Assembly: GCF_035918235.1 (NCBI RefSeq)
Contig: NZ_CP109485.1
Location: 5,146,001-5,210,000, forward strand
Source: Streptomyces sp. NBC_01445
GTDB lineage: Bacteria; Actinomycetota; Actinomycetes; Streptomycetales; Streptomycetaceae
Direction of reading: 5' to 3'
DNA length: 64,000 bases
Positions 46,352-55,637 of this stretch are shown piece by piece. The position numbers and the translations under genes are program-made. A model generated the notes under the pieces. That model searched no databases. It worked only from the letters and a program-made list of their open reading frames with translations, and was not told the origin of the DNA. The first letter of the stretch is position 1. The number at the start of each line of letters is the position of its first letter.

Positions 46352-47824
46352 ATGCACAAGCACATACGTATCGCCCTCGCCTCGGCCGCCGCGGTCGCGC
46401 TGACGGGCGGGCTGCTCTCCCTCTCCACGGGCTCGGCCCTCGCCGCCGACTCCGTCCACCATCACGAGGCCGACTTCAACGGCGACCACATCGGGGACGT
46501 CGCGTTCTCCGCCGGCTGGTCGACGGTCGGCGGCAAGAAGGGCGCCGGCCAGTTCGTCGCCCTGTACGGCTCCGCGAACGGCCTGAACGCCGCCACCCGC
46601 AAGACCGTCAGCCAGAACACGACGGGCGTCCCCGGCACCGCCGAGACCAACGACGGCTTCGGCTGGGTCAGCGCGTACGGCGACTTCAACGACGACGGCT
46701 ACGACGACCTGGCCGCGTCCGCGCGCTACGAGGACGTGGACGGCGACACCGACGGCGGCACCGTCATGATCATGTGGGGCTCCCCGTCGGGCCTCACCGG
46801 CGGCACGACGATCGCGGACCCCGCCGTCTCCTCCCACGACCAGTGGGGCAAGACGCTCGCCGCCGGCGACTTCGACGGCGACGGCAAGGACGACCTCGCG
46901 GTCGGCTCCACGGCCGCCACGGTCTACGTCTACAAGGGCGGCATCGCCAAGACCGGTACCGCGGGCGGCCGTTACACGCTCAAGCCCCCGATCCAGTCCG
47001 GCGACGGCACCGGCCCGCTCACCCTCACCGCGGGTGACGTGAACGGCGACGGAGCCACCGACCTCGTGGTCGACGGCTTCGAGACGAACACCAGCGAGGG
47101 CTGGAACACCAACTACTACATTCCCGGCAGCGCGTCCGGCCTCGTCGCCTCGTCGGCGCAGACGCTGAAGCCCGGCGTCATCACCGACATCGGCGACGTG
47201 AACGGCGACTCCTTCGGCGACATCGTGACCGGCCAGGAGTGGGACGAGCCCACGGACGGGTCACCGGACCCGACCAACTCGACCGACGGCGGCAAGGTCA
47301 ACATCACGTACGGCTCGGCGAGCGGCCCCGCCACCACCACCGCCATCAGCCAGGACACCGGCAACGTGCCCGGCGGCTCCGAGCGCGGCGACGACTTCGG
47401 CGGCGAGCTGTCCCTCGGCGACATCAACGGCGACAACTACCAGGACCTGGTCGTCGGCGCCGCCGGCGAGAACCTGGGCGGCGTCACCGACACCGGTTCG
47501 GTGACGGTCCTCTACGGCTCGGCGAGCGGCATCAACACGCAGTCCGGCGGCCAGTTCTTCGCCCAGTCCACCGCCGGCGTCCCCGGCTCGGACGAGACGA
47601 AGGACTACTTCGGCAACGAGGTCAAGCTCACCGACGTCACCGGCGACGGCAAGGCCGACCTGACGATCGGCGCGTACGGCGAGAACAGCGGCAACGGCGC
47701 GCTGACGTACCTCCCGTCGAACGGGACGAAGATCACCACGACGGGGTCGCGCTCCGTCTCGGCAACGTCGGTCGGCGTCTCGACGGACGCCTCCCCGATG
47801 CTGGGCGGGAACGCGGCGAACTGA
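46352..47824 (+). CDS. Secreted FG-GAP/VCBS repeat protein (array member 3)
   Basis: 490 aa, ATG 46352 after GCAGGAG. The signal peptide ends TGSALA-A. Propeller units include DFNGDHIGDVAFSAGW, DFNDDGYDDLAASARY, DFDGDGKDDLAVGST, DVNGDGATDLVVDGF, DVNGDSFGDIVTGQEW and DINGDNYQDLVVGAAG. It is closest to array member 6: both have an N-terminal SA/AS unit and the phrase GIITDLGD/GVITDIGD before a D-I-V unit. Its leader is duplicated upstream of member 6. The C-terminal tail ends in S/T-rich residues. Confidence 0.88.
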   Translation: MHKHIRIALASAAAVALTGGLLSLSTGSALAADSVHHHEADFNGDHIGDVAFSAGWSTVGGKKGAGQFVALYGSANGLNAATRKTVSQNTTGVPGTAETNDGFGWVSAYGDFNDDGYDDLAASARYEDVDGDTDGGTVMIMWGSPSGLTGGTTIADPAVSSHDQWGKTLAAGDFDGDGKDDLAVGSTAATVYVYKGGIAKTGTAGGRYTLKPPIQSGDGTGPLTLTAGDVNGDGATDLVVDGFETNTSEGWNTNYYIPGSASGLVASSAQTLKPGVITDIGDVNGDSFGDIVTGQEWDEPTDGSPDPTNSTDGGKVNITYGSASGPATTTAISQDTGNVPGGSERGDDFGGELSLGDINGDNYQDLVVGAAGENLGGVTDTGSVTVLYGSASGINTQSGGQFFAQSTAGVPGSDETKDYFGNEVKLTDVTGDGKADLTIGAYGENSGNGALTYLPSNGTKITTTGSRSVSATSVGVSTDASPMLGGNAAN

Positions 47825-47842
47825 CGCCCTTTTGCTCCAGGT

Positions 47843-47871
47843 TGGGCCCGCGCCTCTTCGGCGCGGGCCCA
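47843..47871 (+). terminator. Terminator after array member 3
   Basis: A 12-bp stem TGGGCCCGCGCC (47843-47854) with GGCGCGGGCCCA (47860-47871) and a 5-base loop, 19 bases past the stop. Confidence 0.8.
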
Positions 47872-47948
47872 TGCACCACCCCCAGCCGGCCGGGCCCGCG
47901 TCCCCGTCGCGGGCCCGGCCTCCCCTGACTCCAGGAAAGCCCGACACC

Positions 47949-49337
47949 ATGCGCAAGCGCGCCCTTGCCCTGGCAGCAGCCGTGACCTCCGGCCTGCTCG
48001 CCCCCGCGGCCCTCACCACCCCGGCGACAGCCGCCACCGCTGCGTCCGCGGACGACTTCAACGGCGACGGCTACCGCGACCTCGCCGTCGGCGACCGCGG
48101 TGCCACGGTCGGTGGGGCCTCGAAGGCGGGTGCCGTCGTCGTCGTGTACGGCTCCGCCACCGGCCTCGGCCCGGCGTCCCGGCACACCACCGTCTCCCAG
48201 AACAGCGCCGGCATCCCCGGCTCGGCGGAGGCCGGCGACGGGTTCGGCACCGACATCACCACCCGCGACCTCAACAGCGACGGCTACGCCGACGTGATCG
48301 CCACGGCGCCCGGCGAGAACGACGGCAGCTACCACGGCACGTTCACCGTCCTGTGGGGCTCCGCGTCCGGCCTGACCAGCGGCAGCGCGTACAAGAACCC
48401 CAAGTACCCGGACAAGGGGTTCGTCAAGGACCTCGCCGTCGGTGACTTCAACGCCGACGGCAAGCAGGACGTCGTGACCGTCGACGACGACAACATCTGG
48501 TACCTGCGCGGCCCGTTCACCAAGTCGGGCTCGCGCGGCAGCGCCACCAACCTCGACCCGACCGACGGCGAGAACATCTCCCCCGACCGCGTCGTCGCGG
48601 GCACCGTCACGAAGGACGGCACCGCCGACTTCGCGGTCCTCGGCGACGACTGGGACACCGACAGCAACCGCGTCTGGTTCTACAAGGGTTCGTCGAGCGG
48701 CCCCACCAAGACCAAGAAGGTCAGCCTGCCCTCCGCTGCCTCCCTCATGGAGGCCTCGGTCACCATCGCCGACTACGACAAGAACGGCTACGGCGACCTG
48801 ACCGTCGGCGCCCCGCGCACCGGCACCGGCGGCGCGGTCTACATCCTGCCCGGCACGTCCACCGGCCCCAGCGCCTCCGCCAAGAAGATCACCCAGTCCA
48901 CGTCCGGCATCGCGGGCTCCCCTGAGTCCACGGACTCCTTCGGCAGCGACGTCTCGGCCGCGGACACCAACGGCGACGGCTACCCGGACCTGGCCGTCGG
49001 CGTGAAGGGCGAGATGATCGGCGACGGCCCGTTCCGCGCGGGCGGCATCACCGTCCTGCGCGGCACCTCCTCCGGCGTCACCGGCACGAACTCCCGCTGG
49101 TACGACTACGCCACGCCGGGCGTCGAGGGCGAGACCACCGAGGAGGGCTGGCTCGGCGCCTCCGTCCAGCTGCGCGACTTCAACCGCGACGGCCGCGCCG
49201 AACTGGTCGCATCCGCCCCTGAGGTGAACCGCCTCTACCTTCTGCCCGGCACCGCATCGGGCCCGACCGGCACGGGCTCCTTCCTCGCCCAGGCCCCGGA
49301 ACTCGCCGGCTTCTACTGGGCCGAACTCACCGACTGA
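47949..49337 (+). CDS. Secreted FG-GAP/VCBS repeat protein (array member 4)
   Basis: 462 aa, ATG 47949 with AGGA upstream. The signal peptide MRKRALALAAAVTSGLLA ends near ATAATA. Propeller units: DFNGDGYRDLAVGDRG, DLNSDGYADVIATAPG, DFNADGKQDVVTVDDD, DYDKNGYGDLTVGAPR, DTNGDGYPDLAVGVKG and DFNRDGRAELVASAPE. Each repeat is followed by the G.ASGLT/STSGIAG linker. No anchor is visible. The next member starts 35 bases downstream, so the two can share a transcript. Confidence 0.88.
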   Translation: MRKRALALAAAVTSGLLAPAALTTPATAATAASADDFNGDGYRDLAVGDRGATVGGASKAGAVVVVYGSATGLGPASRHTTVSQNSAGIPGSAEAGDGFGTDITTRDLNSDGYADVIATAPGENDGSYHGTFTVLWGSASGLTSGSAYKNPKYPDKGFVKDLAVGDFNADGKQDVVTVDDDNIWYLRGPFTKSGSRGSATNLDPTDGENISPDRVVAGTVTKDGTADFAVLGDDWDTDSNRVWFYKGSSSGPTKTKKVSLPSAASLMEASVTIADYDKNGYGDLTVGAPRTGTGGAVYILPGTSTGPSASAKKITQSTSGIAGSPESTDSFGSDVSAADTNGDGYPDLAVGVKGEMIGDGPFRAGGITVLRGTSSGVTGTNSRWYDYATPGVEGETTEEGWLGASVQLRDFNRDGRAELVASAPEVNRLYLLPGTASGPTGTGSFLAQAPELAGFYWAELTD

Positions 49338-49372
49338 CCCCATCCTCCCGGTCTCACCCACAGGAGCCCGAC

Positions 49373-50713
49373 GTGCGCCTGCGCACCATCACAGCCCTGA
49401 CGGCCCTCGTAGCGGCCGCCCTGACCCCCCTCACCCTTCCCACAGCACCCGCCTCCGCCACCGGCGCCAAGTACGCCGACGACTTCAACGGCGACGGGTA
49501 CCGGGACTACGCGTCCACGTCCTGGAACAGCCCCGGTGGCGCGCTCCTCATCACCTTCGGCACCGCCACGGGTCCGGGCACGAAGACCCAGGTGATCGAC
49601 CAGGACAGCGCCGGCGTGCCCGGTGAGGACGAGGCCGACGACATGTGGGGCGAAGTCAGGACGGCTGCCGACTTCGACCAGGACGGCTACGGCGACCTGG
49701 CGGTGGCCGCCCGGGGCGAGGACGTCGGCAGCAACGAGGACCAGGGCGCCGTCATGGTCCTCTGGGGCTCACCCACGGGCCTGTCCGGCGGGACATCCGT
49801 CACCAACAAGGCCAAGCAGGAGTTCGGCTACTTCGCGAACGACCTCGCGACCGGCGACTTCAACGGTGACGGCAAACCGGATCTCGCGGCCGTCAACGCC
49901 GGCAAGACATACGTCTACCGCGGCCCCATCACCCGCTCAGGAGCGACCGGTTCGGTCTCGACCCTGGACAAGACGGGCTTCGACTCCACCGCGCTGATCG
50001 CGGGCAAGGTGAACGGCGACTCCAAAACCGACCTCGTCATCGTCGGCGACACCTTCTCCGGCGGGGTCACGGCCGCGGACGCCTGGTTCGTCAAGGGCGG
50101 CTCCACGATGACGTCCGGCCCGTCGCTCCACGTCAACACGAAGAGCTACGGCGGCGACGGCGTCATCGCCGACTTCAACAAGGACGGCTTCGGCGACGTC
50201 GCCATCGGCACTCCCGCCTACTCGGGCTACAAGGGCCGCGTCTCCCTCTGGTACGGCTCTTCCACGGGCCCCGGCACCAGCTCCCGCATCACGCAGTCGA
50301 CGAGCGGCGTCGCGGGCACCCCCGAGGCGGACGACTCGTTCGGCGCGTCCCTCTCCGCAGGCGACGTCAACGGCGACGGCTACCAGGACCTGGCCGTCGG
50401 GGCCTACGGCGAGAAGATCGACGACAAGGAATACGCGGGCGGCGTCCACGTCTTCAAGGGCCGCGCCGCCGGCATCAGCGGCACCGGCTCCCAGTGGTTC
50501 GCCCGCAACAGCCCCGGCGTCACCGGGGCGCTCGACTCGGACGACTCGTTCGGCTCCGCGGTGCGGCTGCGGGACACCGACCGCGACGGCTACGCCGACC
50601 TGTACGTGGCGGGCACGGTCGGCTCGCTCCGCCTGCCCGGCTCGGCCTCCGGAATCACCACCACGGGCGCCGCATCGGTCCCGTCGGACCTGATCGAGGG
50701 CTTCCTTCAGTAG
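49373..50713 (+). CDS. Secreted FG-GAP/VCBS repeat protein (array member 5)
   Basis: 446 aa, GTG 49373 with GGAG six bases upstream. The signal peptide ends TAPASA-T. Propeller units: DFNGDGYRDYASTSW, DFDQDGYGDLAVAARG, DFNGDGKPDLAAVNAG, DFNKDGFGDVAIGTPA, DVNGDGYQDLAVGAYG and DTDRDGYADLYVAGT. Same architecture as member 4. It is followed by a very strong terminator, closing the member 4-5 unit. Confidence 0.88.
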   Translation: MRLRTITALTALVAAALTPLTLPTAPASATGAKYADDFNGDGYRDYASTSWNSPGGALLITFGTATGPGTKTQVIDQDSAGVPGEDEADDMWGEVRTAADFDQDGYGDLAVAARGEDVGSNEDQGAVMVLWGSPTGLSGGTSVTNKAKQEFGYFANDLATGDFNGDGKPDLAAVNAGKTYVYRGPITRSGATGSVSTLDKTGFDSTALIAGKVNGDSKTDLVIVGDTFSGGVTAADAWFVKGGSTMTSGPSLHVNTKSYGGDGVIADFNKDGFGDVAIGTPAYSGYKGRVSLWYGSSTGPGTSSRITQSTSGVAGTPEADDSFGASLSAGDVNGDGYQDLAVGAYGEKIDDKEYAGGVHVFKGRAAGISGTGSQWFARNSPGVTGALDSDDSFGSAVRLRDTDRDGYADLYVAGTVGSLRLPGSASGITTTGAASVPSDLIEGFLQ

Positions 50714-50725
50714 GGCACACCCGCG

Positions 50726-50769
50726 TGAACGAGCCCCGTCGGCCCGCCCCGGCCGACGGGGCTCGTTCA
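50726..50769 (+). terminator. Strong terminator after array member 5
   Basis: A 19-bp perfect stem (50726-50744 with 50751-50769), 6-base loop, 12 bases past the stop codon. Confidence 0.88.
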
Positions 50770-50824
50770 TGTCCGGTGGCGCACCGCCCCCGCCCGCGCA
50801 TCCCACAGATTCCCACTCGCTCCG

Positions 50825-50968
50825 TACAACCCTCCACCCCCACTAACCGTCTCCTGTAAGCCAACCGCAGGCCCACGTCCGGGACAACTCCCGGCAAACG
50901 CCGACGGAACGCACCCTTACTGACTGCGGATGCCCCCACATCCCCCGGTTGACGCAGGAGTCACACGC
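50825..50968 (+). repeat. Duplicated leader, copy 2 (before array member 6)
   Basis: Partner of 46207-46351. Here the hairpin CCGGG-ACAACT-CCCGG is perfect. It ends in the ribosome site GCAGGAG before the ATG at 50969. Confidence 0.75.
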
Positions 50969-52459
50969 ATGACCAGGCACGCCAAGCACAAGCGCACGCC
51001 CGACCCCTCCCCCGCCCGGATCCGGCTCGCCACGGCCACGGCGGCCGCCGCCGCGCTGACCGGGGGCCTGCTGGCCACCTCGGCCGGGGTGGCGTCAGCC
51101 GACACAGTTCCGGCCGGTGTCGCCCAGGGTGACGCCGACTTCAACGGCGACGGCTACGCGGACGCCGTCGCCTCCGCGTCCGGCGCCTACGTGAACGGCA
51201 AGGCGAACGCCGGCCAACTCGCCGTCATCTACGGCGGAGCCACCGGCAACCACTACGCCACCGTCAGCCAGAACACGGCCGGAATCCCCGGCACCGCCGA
51301 GAGCGACGACTTCTTCGGCGCCGACTCCGCGTACGGCGACTTCGACGGCGACGGCTATGACGACGTCCTGGTCGCCGCGCCCGGCGAGGACGTCGGCACG
51401 GACAAGGACGGCGGCACGGCCGCCATCCTGTGGGGCTCGCCGAACGGGCTGACCAGCGGCACCACCGTCGCCGACCCGCGACCCACCAGCCACGACCAGT
51501 TCGGCGGCCCCGTCGAGGCGGGCGACTTCGACGGCGACGGCAAGGACGACCTCGCCATCGGCGCCTTCGGCTCCACCAAGGTCGACGTCTTCTCCGGCGG
51601 CTTCACCCGCAGCGCGAGCGCCGCGAGCCGCGCGACGCTGAGCACCGGCGTCCAGACCGGCGACGGCATCAACAACCTGCACTCCGGCGACGCCAACGGC
51701 GACGGCAAGGACGACCTGATCGTCAACGGCTACGACCCGTCGGACAACCTCAACGCCAACTACTGGATCCCCGGCAGCGCCACGGGCCTGGCCGCCTCCG
51801 GCTCCCAGAAGCTCCCCGCCGGCATCATCACCGACCTCGGCGACACCGACGAGGACGGCTACGACGACATCGTCATCGGCAACGCCTGGGACTCCGGCAT
51901 CGCGGGCGCCACCACGGGCGGCTCGGTGTACGTCGTGCACGGCACGGCGAGCGGCCCGTCCGCCGGCGACACCGAGAAGTTCACGCAGAACACCGCGGGC
52001 GTCCCCGGCTCCAGCGAGAAGGGCGACCACTTCGGAGCCGAAATCGACCTCGGCGACGTCAATGGCGACGGCCACCTCGACCTGGTCGTCGGCGCCCCCG
52101 ACGAGGACCTGACGGGCGGCGCCAACGCGGGCGCGGCCACGGTCATGTACGGCTCCGCCGACGGCTCGGGCATCACCGGCACGGGCGCCCTGTTCCTGGA
52201 ACAGAACAACGCCTACGTCCCCAACACCAACGAGAAGAACGACGCGTTCGGCTCCGACGTGCACCTGGACGACCTCAACCACGACGGCCGCGACGAGATC
52301 CTCATCGGCGCCGCCGGCGAGAACGGCCACAACGGCGCCGTCTACCCGGTGAAGGTGAAGGCCGACGGCACGCTCGCGGCGTCCTCCGGCATCTACACCT
52401 CCACGCTCGGCATCTCCGCGTCGGGCACCCCGGTCCTCGGCGCCAACTTCACCGACTGA
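50969..52459 (+). CDS. Secreted FG-GAP/VCBS repeat protein (array member 6)
   Basis: 496 aa, ATG 50969. A long basic n-region (MTRHAKHKRTPDPSPARIR) is followed by a hydrophobic core and the cleavage site AGVASA-D. Propeller units: DFNGDGYADAVASASG, DFDGDGYDDVLVAAPG, DFDGDGKDDLAIGAFG, DANGDGKDDLIVNGYD, DTDEDGYDDIVIGNAW and DVNGDGHLDLVVGAPD. It is paralogous to member 3, including the duplicated upstream leader. The array ends here with a hairpin at 52531. Confidence 0.88.
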   Translation: MTRHAKHKRTPDPSPARIRLATATAAAAALTGGLLATSAGVASADTVPAGVAQGDADFNGDGYADAVASASGAYVNGKANAGQLAVIYGGATGNHYATVSQNTAGIPGTAESDDFFGADSAYGDFDGDGYDDVLVAAPGEDVGTDKDGGTAAILWGSPNGLTSGTTVADPRPTSHDQFGGPVEAGDFDGDGKDDLAIGAFGSTKVDVFSGGFTRSASAASRATLSTGVQTGDGINNLHSGDANGDGKDDLIVNGYDPSDNLNANYWIPGSATGLAASGSQKLPAGIITDLGDTDEDGYDDIVIGNAWDSGIAGATTGGSVYVVHGTASGPSAGDTEKFTQNTAGVPGSSEKGDHFGAEIDLGDVNGDGHLDLVVGAPDEDLTGGANAGAATVMYGSADGSGITGTGALFLEQNNAYVPNTNEKNDAFGSDVHLDDLNHDGRDEILIGAAGENGHNGAVYPVKVKADGTLAASSGIYTSTLGISASGTPVLGANFTD

Positions 52460-52530
52460 CGCCCCACCCGCCCCGGCCCCCGGGAACACCCTGAAAGTTC
52501 CCTTAGGGGATGTCACAGCTCGGCAGCAAA

Positions 52531-52556
52531 GCCGGGCCCGATCCACCGGGCCCGGC
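52531..52556 (+). terminator. Terminator after array member 6
   Basis: GCCGGGCCCG (52531-52540) pairs with CGGGCCCGGC (52547-52556) over a 6-base loop. Confidence 0.75.
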
Positions 52557-52590
52557 ACCTCACTCCCCGGGACCAGGTACGTTCGATGAC

Positions 52591-53514
52591 GTGGCTGGAT
52601 TCAGGATCGGACGCGGCCGGGACAACCGCGCCTCGCAATCGCGACCGTACGGACAGGGTGCCCCCCAGGGGCAGGCCCCGTACGGCTACCCTCCCGCGCC
52701 CCCGAACGGGCAACAGCAGCAGCACCGGTACGGCGGTCGGCAACCGCAGCAGCCGTACGGTCAGCAGCAGCAGTGGCCCCAGTCCGGAGGCCACGGCGAG
52801 CCGGAGTACTTCGGCGACCCGAACGGCCCGCAGGGGCACGGTCAGCAGGGCCAGGGCTACGACCCGTACGCGGCGAACAACCCGGGGCACACCCAGGCGT
52901 TCTCCGTGGGCGAGGACCCGTACAGCCAGGGCGACACGTACCGGGCGGGCTCGGCCCCGGCCGCGCCCGTCGGTCCGCGGCTGCACTGGAAGCAACTGCT
53001 GTCCGGGGTCGTCCTGCGCCCCGGCCAGACGTACCTCCAGATGCGGGACTACGCGATGTGGGGCCCCGCCCTCATCGTGACGCTCCTCTACGGGCTGCTC
53101 GCGATCTTCGGCTTCGACTCGGCCCGCGAGGACGTGATCAATGCCACGCTCTCGGCGGCGGTCCCGTACGTCCTCACGACCGGCGTGGCGATCACCCTCA
53201 GCTTCTTCGTGCTCGGCGTGGTCACGCACACGCTGGCCCGCCAGCTCGGCGGTGACGGAGCGTGGCAGCCCACGGTCGGCCTCGCGATGCTGATCACCGC
53301 GATCACGGACGCCCCGCGCCTGCTCTTCGCGATGTTCCTGGGCGGCGACGCCCCGTTCGTGCAGATCATCGGCTGGGCGACGTGGGCGCTCGCGGGCTTC
53401 CTGCTGACGCTCATGGTCGGCAGGTCGCACGACCTCCCGTGGCCGAAGGCGCTGGCCGCCTCCGCGATCCAGCTGATCGCGCTCCTGTCGATCATCAAGC
53501 TGGGCACGTTCTAG
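52591..53514 (+). CDS. Yip1-family membrane protein with Gln/Tyr/Pro-rich N-terminus
   Basis: 307 aa from GTG 52591 (start MAGFRIGRGRDNR). Residues 15-125 are low-complexity Gln/Pro/Gly/Tyr, with QQ runs and PYG units. Residues 135-307 form a Yip1 domain of five helices (LHWKQLLSGVVLRPGQTYLQ, then ALIVTLLYGLLAIFGF and LTTGVAITLSFFVLGVVTHTL). The N-terminus is cytosolic and disordered. Function in bacteria is unknown. The Shine-Dalgarno is weak; the start is chosen by the recurrent AGFRIGRG opening I recall in Streptomyces homologues. Confidence 0.8.
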   Translation: MAGFRIGRGRDNRASQSRPYGQGAPQGQAPYGYPPAPPNGQQQQHRYGGRQPQQPYGQQQQWPQSGGHGEPEYFGDPNGPQGHGQQGQGYDPYAANNPGHTQAFSVGEDPYSQGDTYRAGSAPAAPVGPRLHWKQLLSGVVLRPGQTYLQMRDYAMWGPALIVTLLYGLLAIFGFDSAREDVINATLSAAVPYVLTTGVAITLSFFVLGVVTHTLARQLGGDGAWQPTVGLAMLITAITDAPRLLFAMFLGGDAPFVQIIGWATWALAGFLLTLMVGRSHDLPWPKALAASAIQLIALLSIIKLGTF

Positions 53515-53535
53515 AGACCTGGGACACCTGAGCGG

Positions 53536-53560
53536 GGCCCGGCACACACTGTGCCGGGCC
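53536..53560 (+). terminator. Terminator after the Yip1 gene
   Basis: An 11-bp stem GGCCCGGCACA (53536-53546) with TGTGCCGGGCC (53550-53560) and a 3-base loop. Confidence 0.8.
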
Positions 53561-53654
53561 TCACTCGCGTTCACCGCCACCTCGCCGCCGCCAACGGGTG
53601 ACGCCGGTGGCGGGTCGGAGCACCGGCCTCCGGGGCAGCTGCCACCATGCGCCC

Positions 53655-55271
53655 ATGGCACCTGCGGCAGGCACGGCTGAGAGTTCGACGACGGCGCGAC
53701 TGGTCCTGCTGACACTCGCGGCAGGTCAGTTCCTGATGGCTCTCGACAGCTCGGTCATGAACGTCTCGATCGCCACCGTGGCCGAGGACGTGGGCACGAC
53801 CGTGACGGGGATCCAGGGCGCCATCACGGCGTACACCCTCGTGATGGCGATGTTCATGATCCCGGGCGGCAAGGTCGGTGCGCTGATCGGCCGCAAACGC
53901 GCCTTCATGATCGGCTGCGTCATCTACGGCTGCGGCTCCCTGACCACGGCACTCGCGCCCAACCTCCCCGTACTGCTGCTCGGCTGGGCGCTCCTCGAAG
54001 GCGTCGGAGCCGCGCTCATCATGCCCGCGATCGTGGCGCTCGTGGCGGGCAACTTCGTCACGGAACGCCGTCCCGCCGCGTATGGACTCGTCGCGGCCGC
54101 AGGGGCCGTGGCGATCGCGGTGGGGCCGCTCATCGGAGGCGTCGCGACGACGTACTTCTCCTGGCGCTGGGTGTTCGCCGGTGAGGTCGTGGTGGTGCTC
54201 GGCATCCTCGTACTCGCCCGCCGCATCGCCGACGCGCCGGTGGGCGAACGCTCCCGCATCGATCTCCTCGGCTGCGTGCTCTCCGCCCTCGGACTCGGGA
54301 TCTTCGTCTACGGAGTGCTCCGCTCCGACGAATGGGGCTGGTTCCAGCCCAAACCCGGCGCGCCTTCCTGGCTCGGGATCTCGCTGGTCGTGTGGCTGGC
54401 GCTGGCCGGTCTGCTGCTGATCTGGCTCTTCCTCCGCTGGGAGGCCCGCCTGGTGAAGCAGCGCAAGGAGCCACTCATCGACCCGGCCCTGCTGCAGAAC
54501 AAGCAGCTCACCGGTGGCCTGACGATGTTCTTCTTCCAGTACCTCGTGCAGATGGGCGTGTTCTTCGTCGTCCCGCTGTATCTGTCGGTCGCCCTGGGCC
54601 TGTCCGCGCTCAAGACCGGTGCCCGTATCCTGCCGCTCTCGCTGACGCTGCTGGCCGCCGCGATCCTGATCCCGCGCTTCCTCCCGGATGTCTCACCGCG
54701 CCGGGTGGTGCGGCTCGGGATCCTCGCGCTGCTCGCCGGCGCGGTGGCCCTGATGGCCGCACTCGACGCGGGAGCCGGTGCGGAGATCGTCACCCTCCCC
54801 CTCCTGCTGATCGGGCTCGGCATGGGCGCGCTGGCGTCCCAGCTCGGGTCGGTCACCGTGTCCGCGGTGCCGGAGGCACAGAGCGCGGAGGTCGGCGGGG
54901 TCCAGAACGCCGTCACCAACCTGGGTGCCTCGCTCGGTACAGCACTCGCCGGGTCGATCCTCATCGCCGCGCTCACGACCTCGTTCGTCACCGGCATCGA
55001 GCAGAATCCGGCGGTCCCGGCCGACGTCAAGAGCCAGACCTCCGTCGAGCTCCAGAGCGGCGCGCCCTTCCTCTCGGACGCTCAGCTCAAGACCGCGCTC
55101 GACGAAGCCGGCACGAGCACGGAGGTCTCGCAGGCGGCGCTCGACGCGAACAACGAAGCACGGCTCGACGGCCTCCGCGCCGCACTGGCCGTACTCGCCC
55201 TCGCCTCGCTGCTCGCCATGTTCTTCACCTCACGGATCCCGACGACCCAGCCCCGCTCGGCAACGCCTTAG
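53655..55271 (+). CDS. MFS transporter, DHA2/EmrB-QacA type
   Basis: 538 aa, about 14 transmembrane helices. TM1 carries LMALDSSVMNVSIATVAEDV (motif D1-like), the TM2-3 loop GGKVGALIGRKRAF (motif A) and TM5 GPLIGGVATTYFSWRWVF (motif C, antiporter signature). The C-terminal part has VGGVQNAVTNLGASLGTALA, typical of DHA2. A large extracellular loop (about 455-510) precedes the last helix. Proton-coupled drug or metabolite export is expected; substrate unknown. ATG 53655 is chosen because the first helix follows; a GTG at 53598 would add 19 polar residues. No adjacent regulator was found. Confidence 0.9.
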   Translation: MAPAAGTAESSTTARLVLLTLAAGQFLMALDSSVMNVSIATVAEDVGTTVTGIQGAITAYTLVMAMFMIPGGKVGALIGRKRAFMIGCVIYGCGSLTTALAPNLPVLLLGWALLEGVGAALIMPAIVALVAGNFVTERRPAAYGLVAAAGAVAIAVGPLIGGVATTYFSWRWVFAGEVVVVLGILVLARRIADAPVGERSRIDLLGCVLSALGLGIFVYGVLRSDEWGWFQPKPGAPSWLGISLVVWLALAGLLLIWLFLRWEARLVKQRKEPLIDPALLQNKQLTGGLTMFFFQYLVQMGVFFVVPLYLSVALGLSALKTGARILPLSLTLLAAAILIPRFLPDVSPRRVVRLGILALLAGAVALMAALDAGAGAEIVTLPLLLIGLGMGALASQLGSVTVSAVPEAQSAEVGGVQNAVTNLGASLGTALAGSILIAALTTSFVTGIEQNPAVPADVKSQTSVELQSGAPFLSDAQLKTALDEAGTSTEVSQAALDANNEARLDGLRAALAVLALASLLAMFFTSRIPTTQPRSATP

Positions 55272-55287
55272 CCCGCCGGAAACGCGC

Positions 55288-55320
55288 GTGGGGCCCGGCA
55301 CTGTGTGTGCCGGGCCCCAC
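55288..55320 (+). terminator. Terminator after the MFS gene
   Basis: A 14-bp perfect stem (55288-55301 with 55307-55320) and a 5-base loop. Confidence 0.85.
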
Positions 55321-55637
55321 GCTGTATGCCGTGCCGCCTGCTCAGGCGTCCAGAACCTGCCCGGCCCGGCTCACGACGGGCGGCTCGACGGACCAGGCGT
55401 AGGGACCCCTGATCACGCACGACCTCAAAGCGAAGCGGGCAGGACACCGACCAATGCCGCTCCGTAGCTGTTCGGCGGCCCGGGAGGCTTAGGCGGGTTA
55501 ATCGAGTGAAATGGGCGTTTCTCGCGTCGCTTGCCGACCAATGGGTCGTTCCCGGGTCAGTACGTTCCCCACGTCGGCTCCTCCACTCGCTTCCGGAGCT
55601 GACCGCAGCGGACCCTCACGGACTGGAGAAACCGTAG
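55321..55637. other. Intergenic region
   Basis: About 317 bases with no convincing gene. The less GC-rich segment 55494-55530 (GGTTAATCGAGTG) may be part of the promoter of the secreted DUF11-like gene that follows. GGAG (55622-55625) serves as its ribosome site. Confidence 0.4.
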
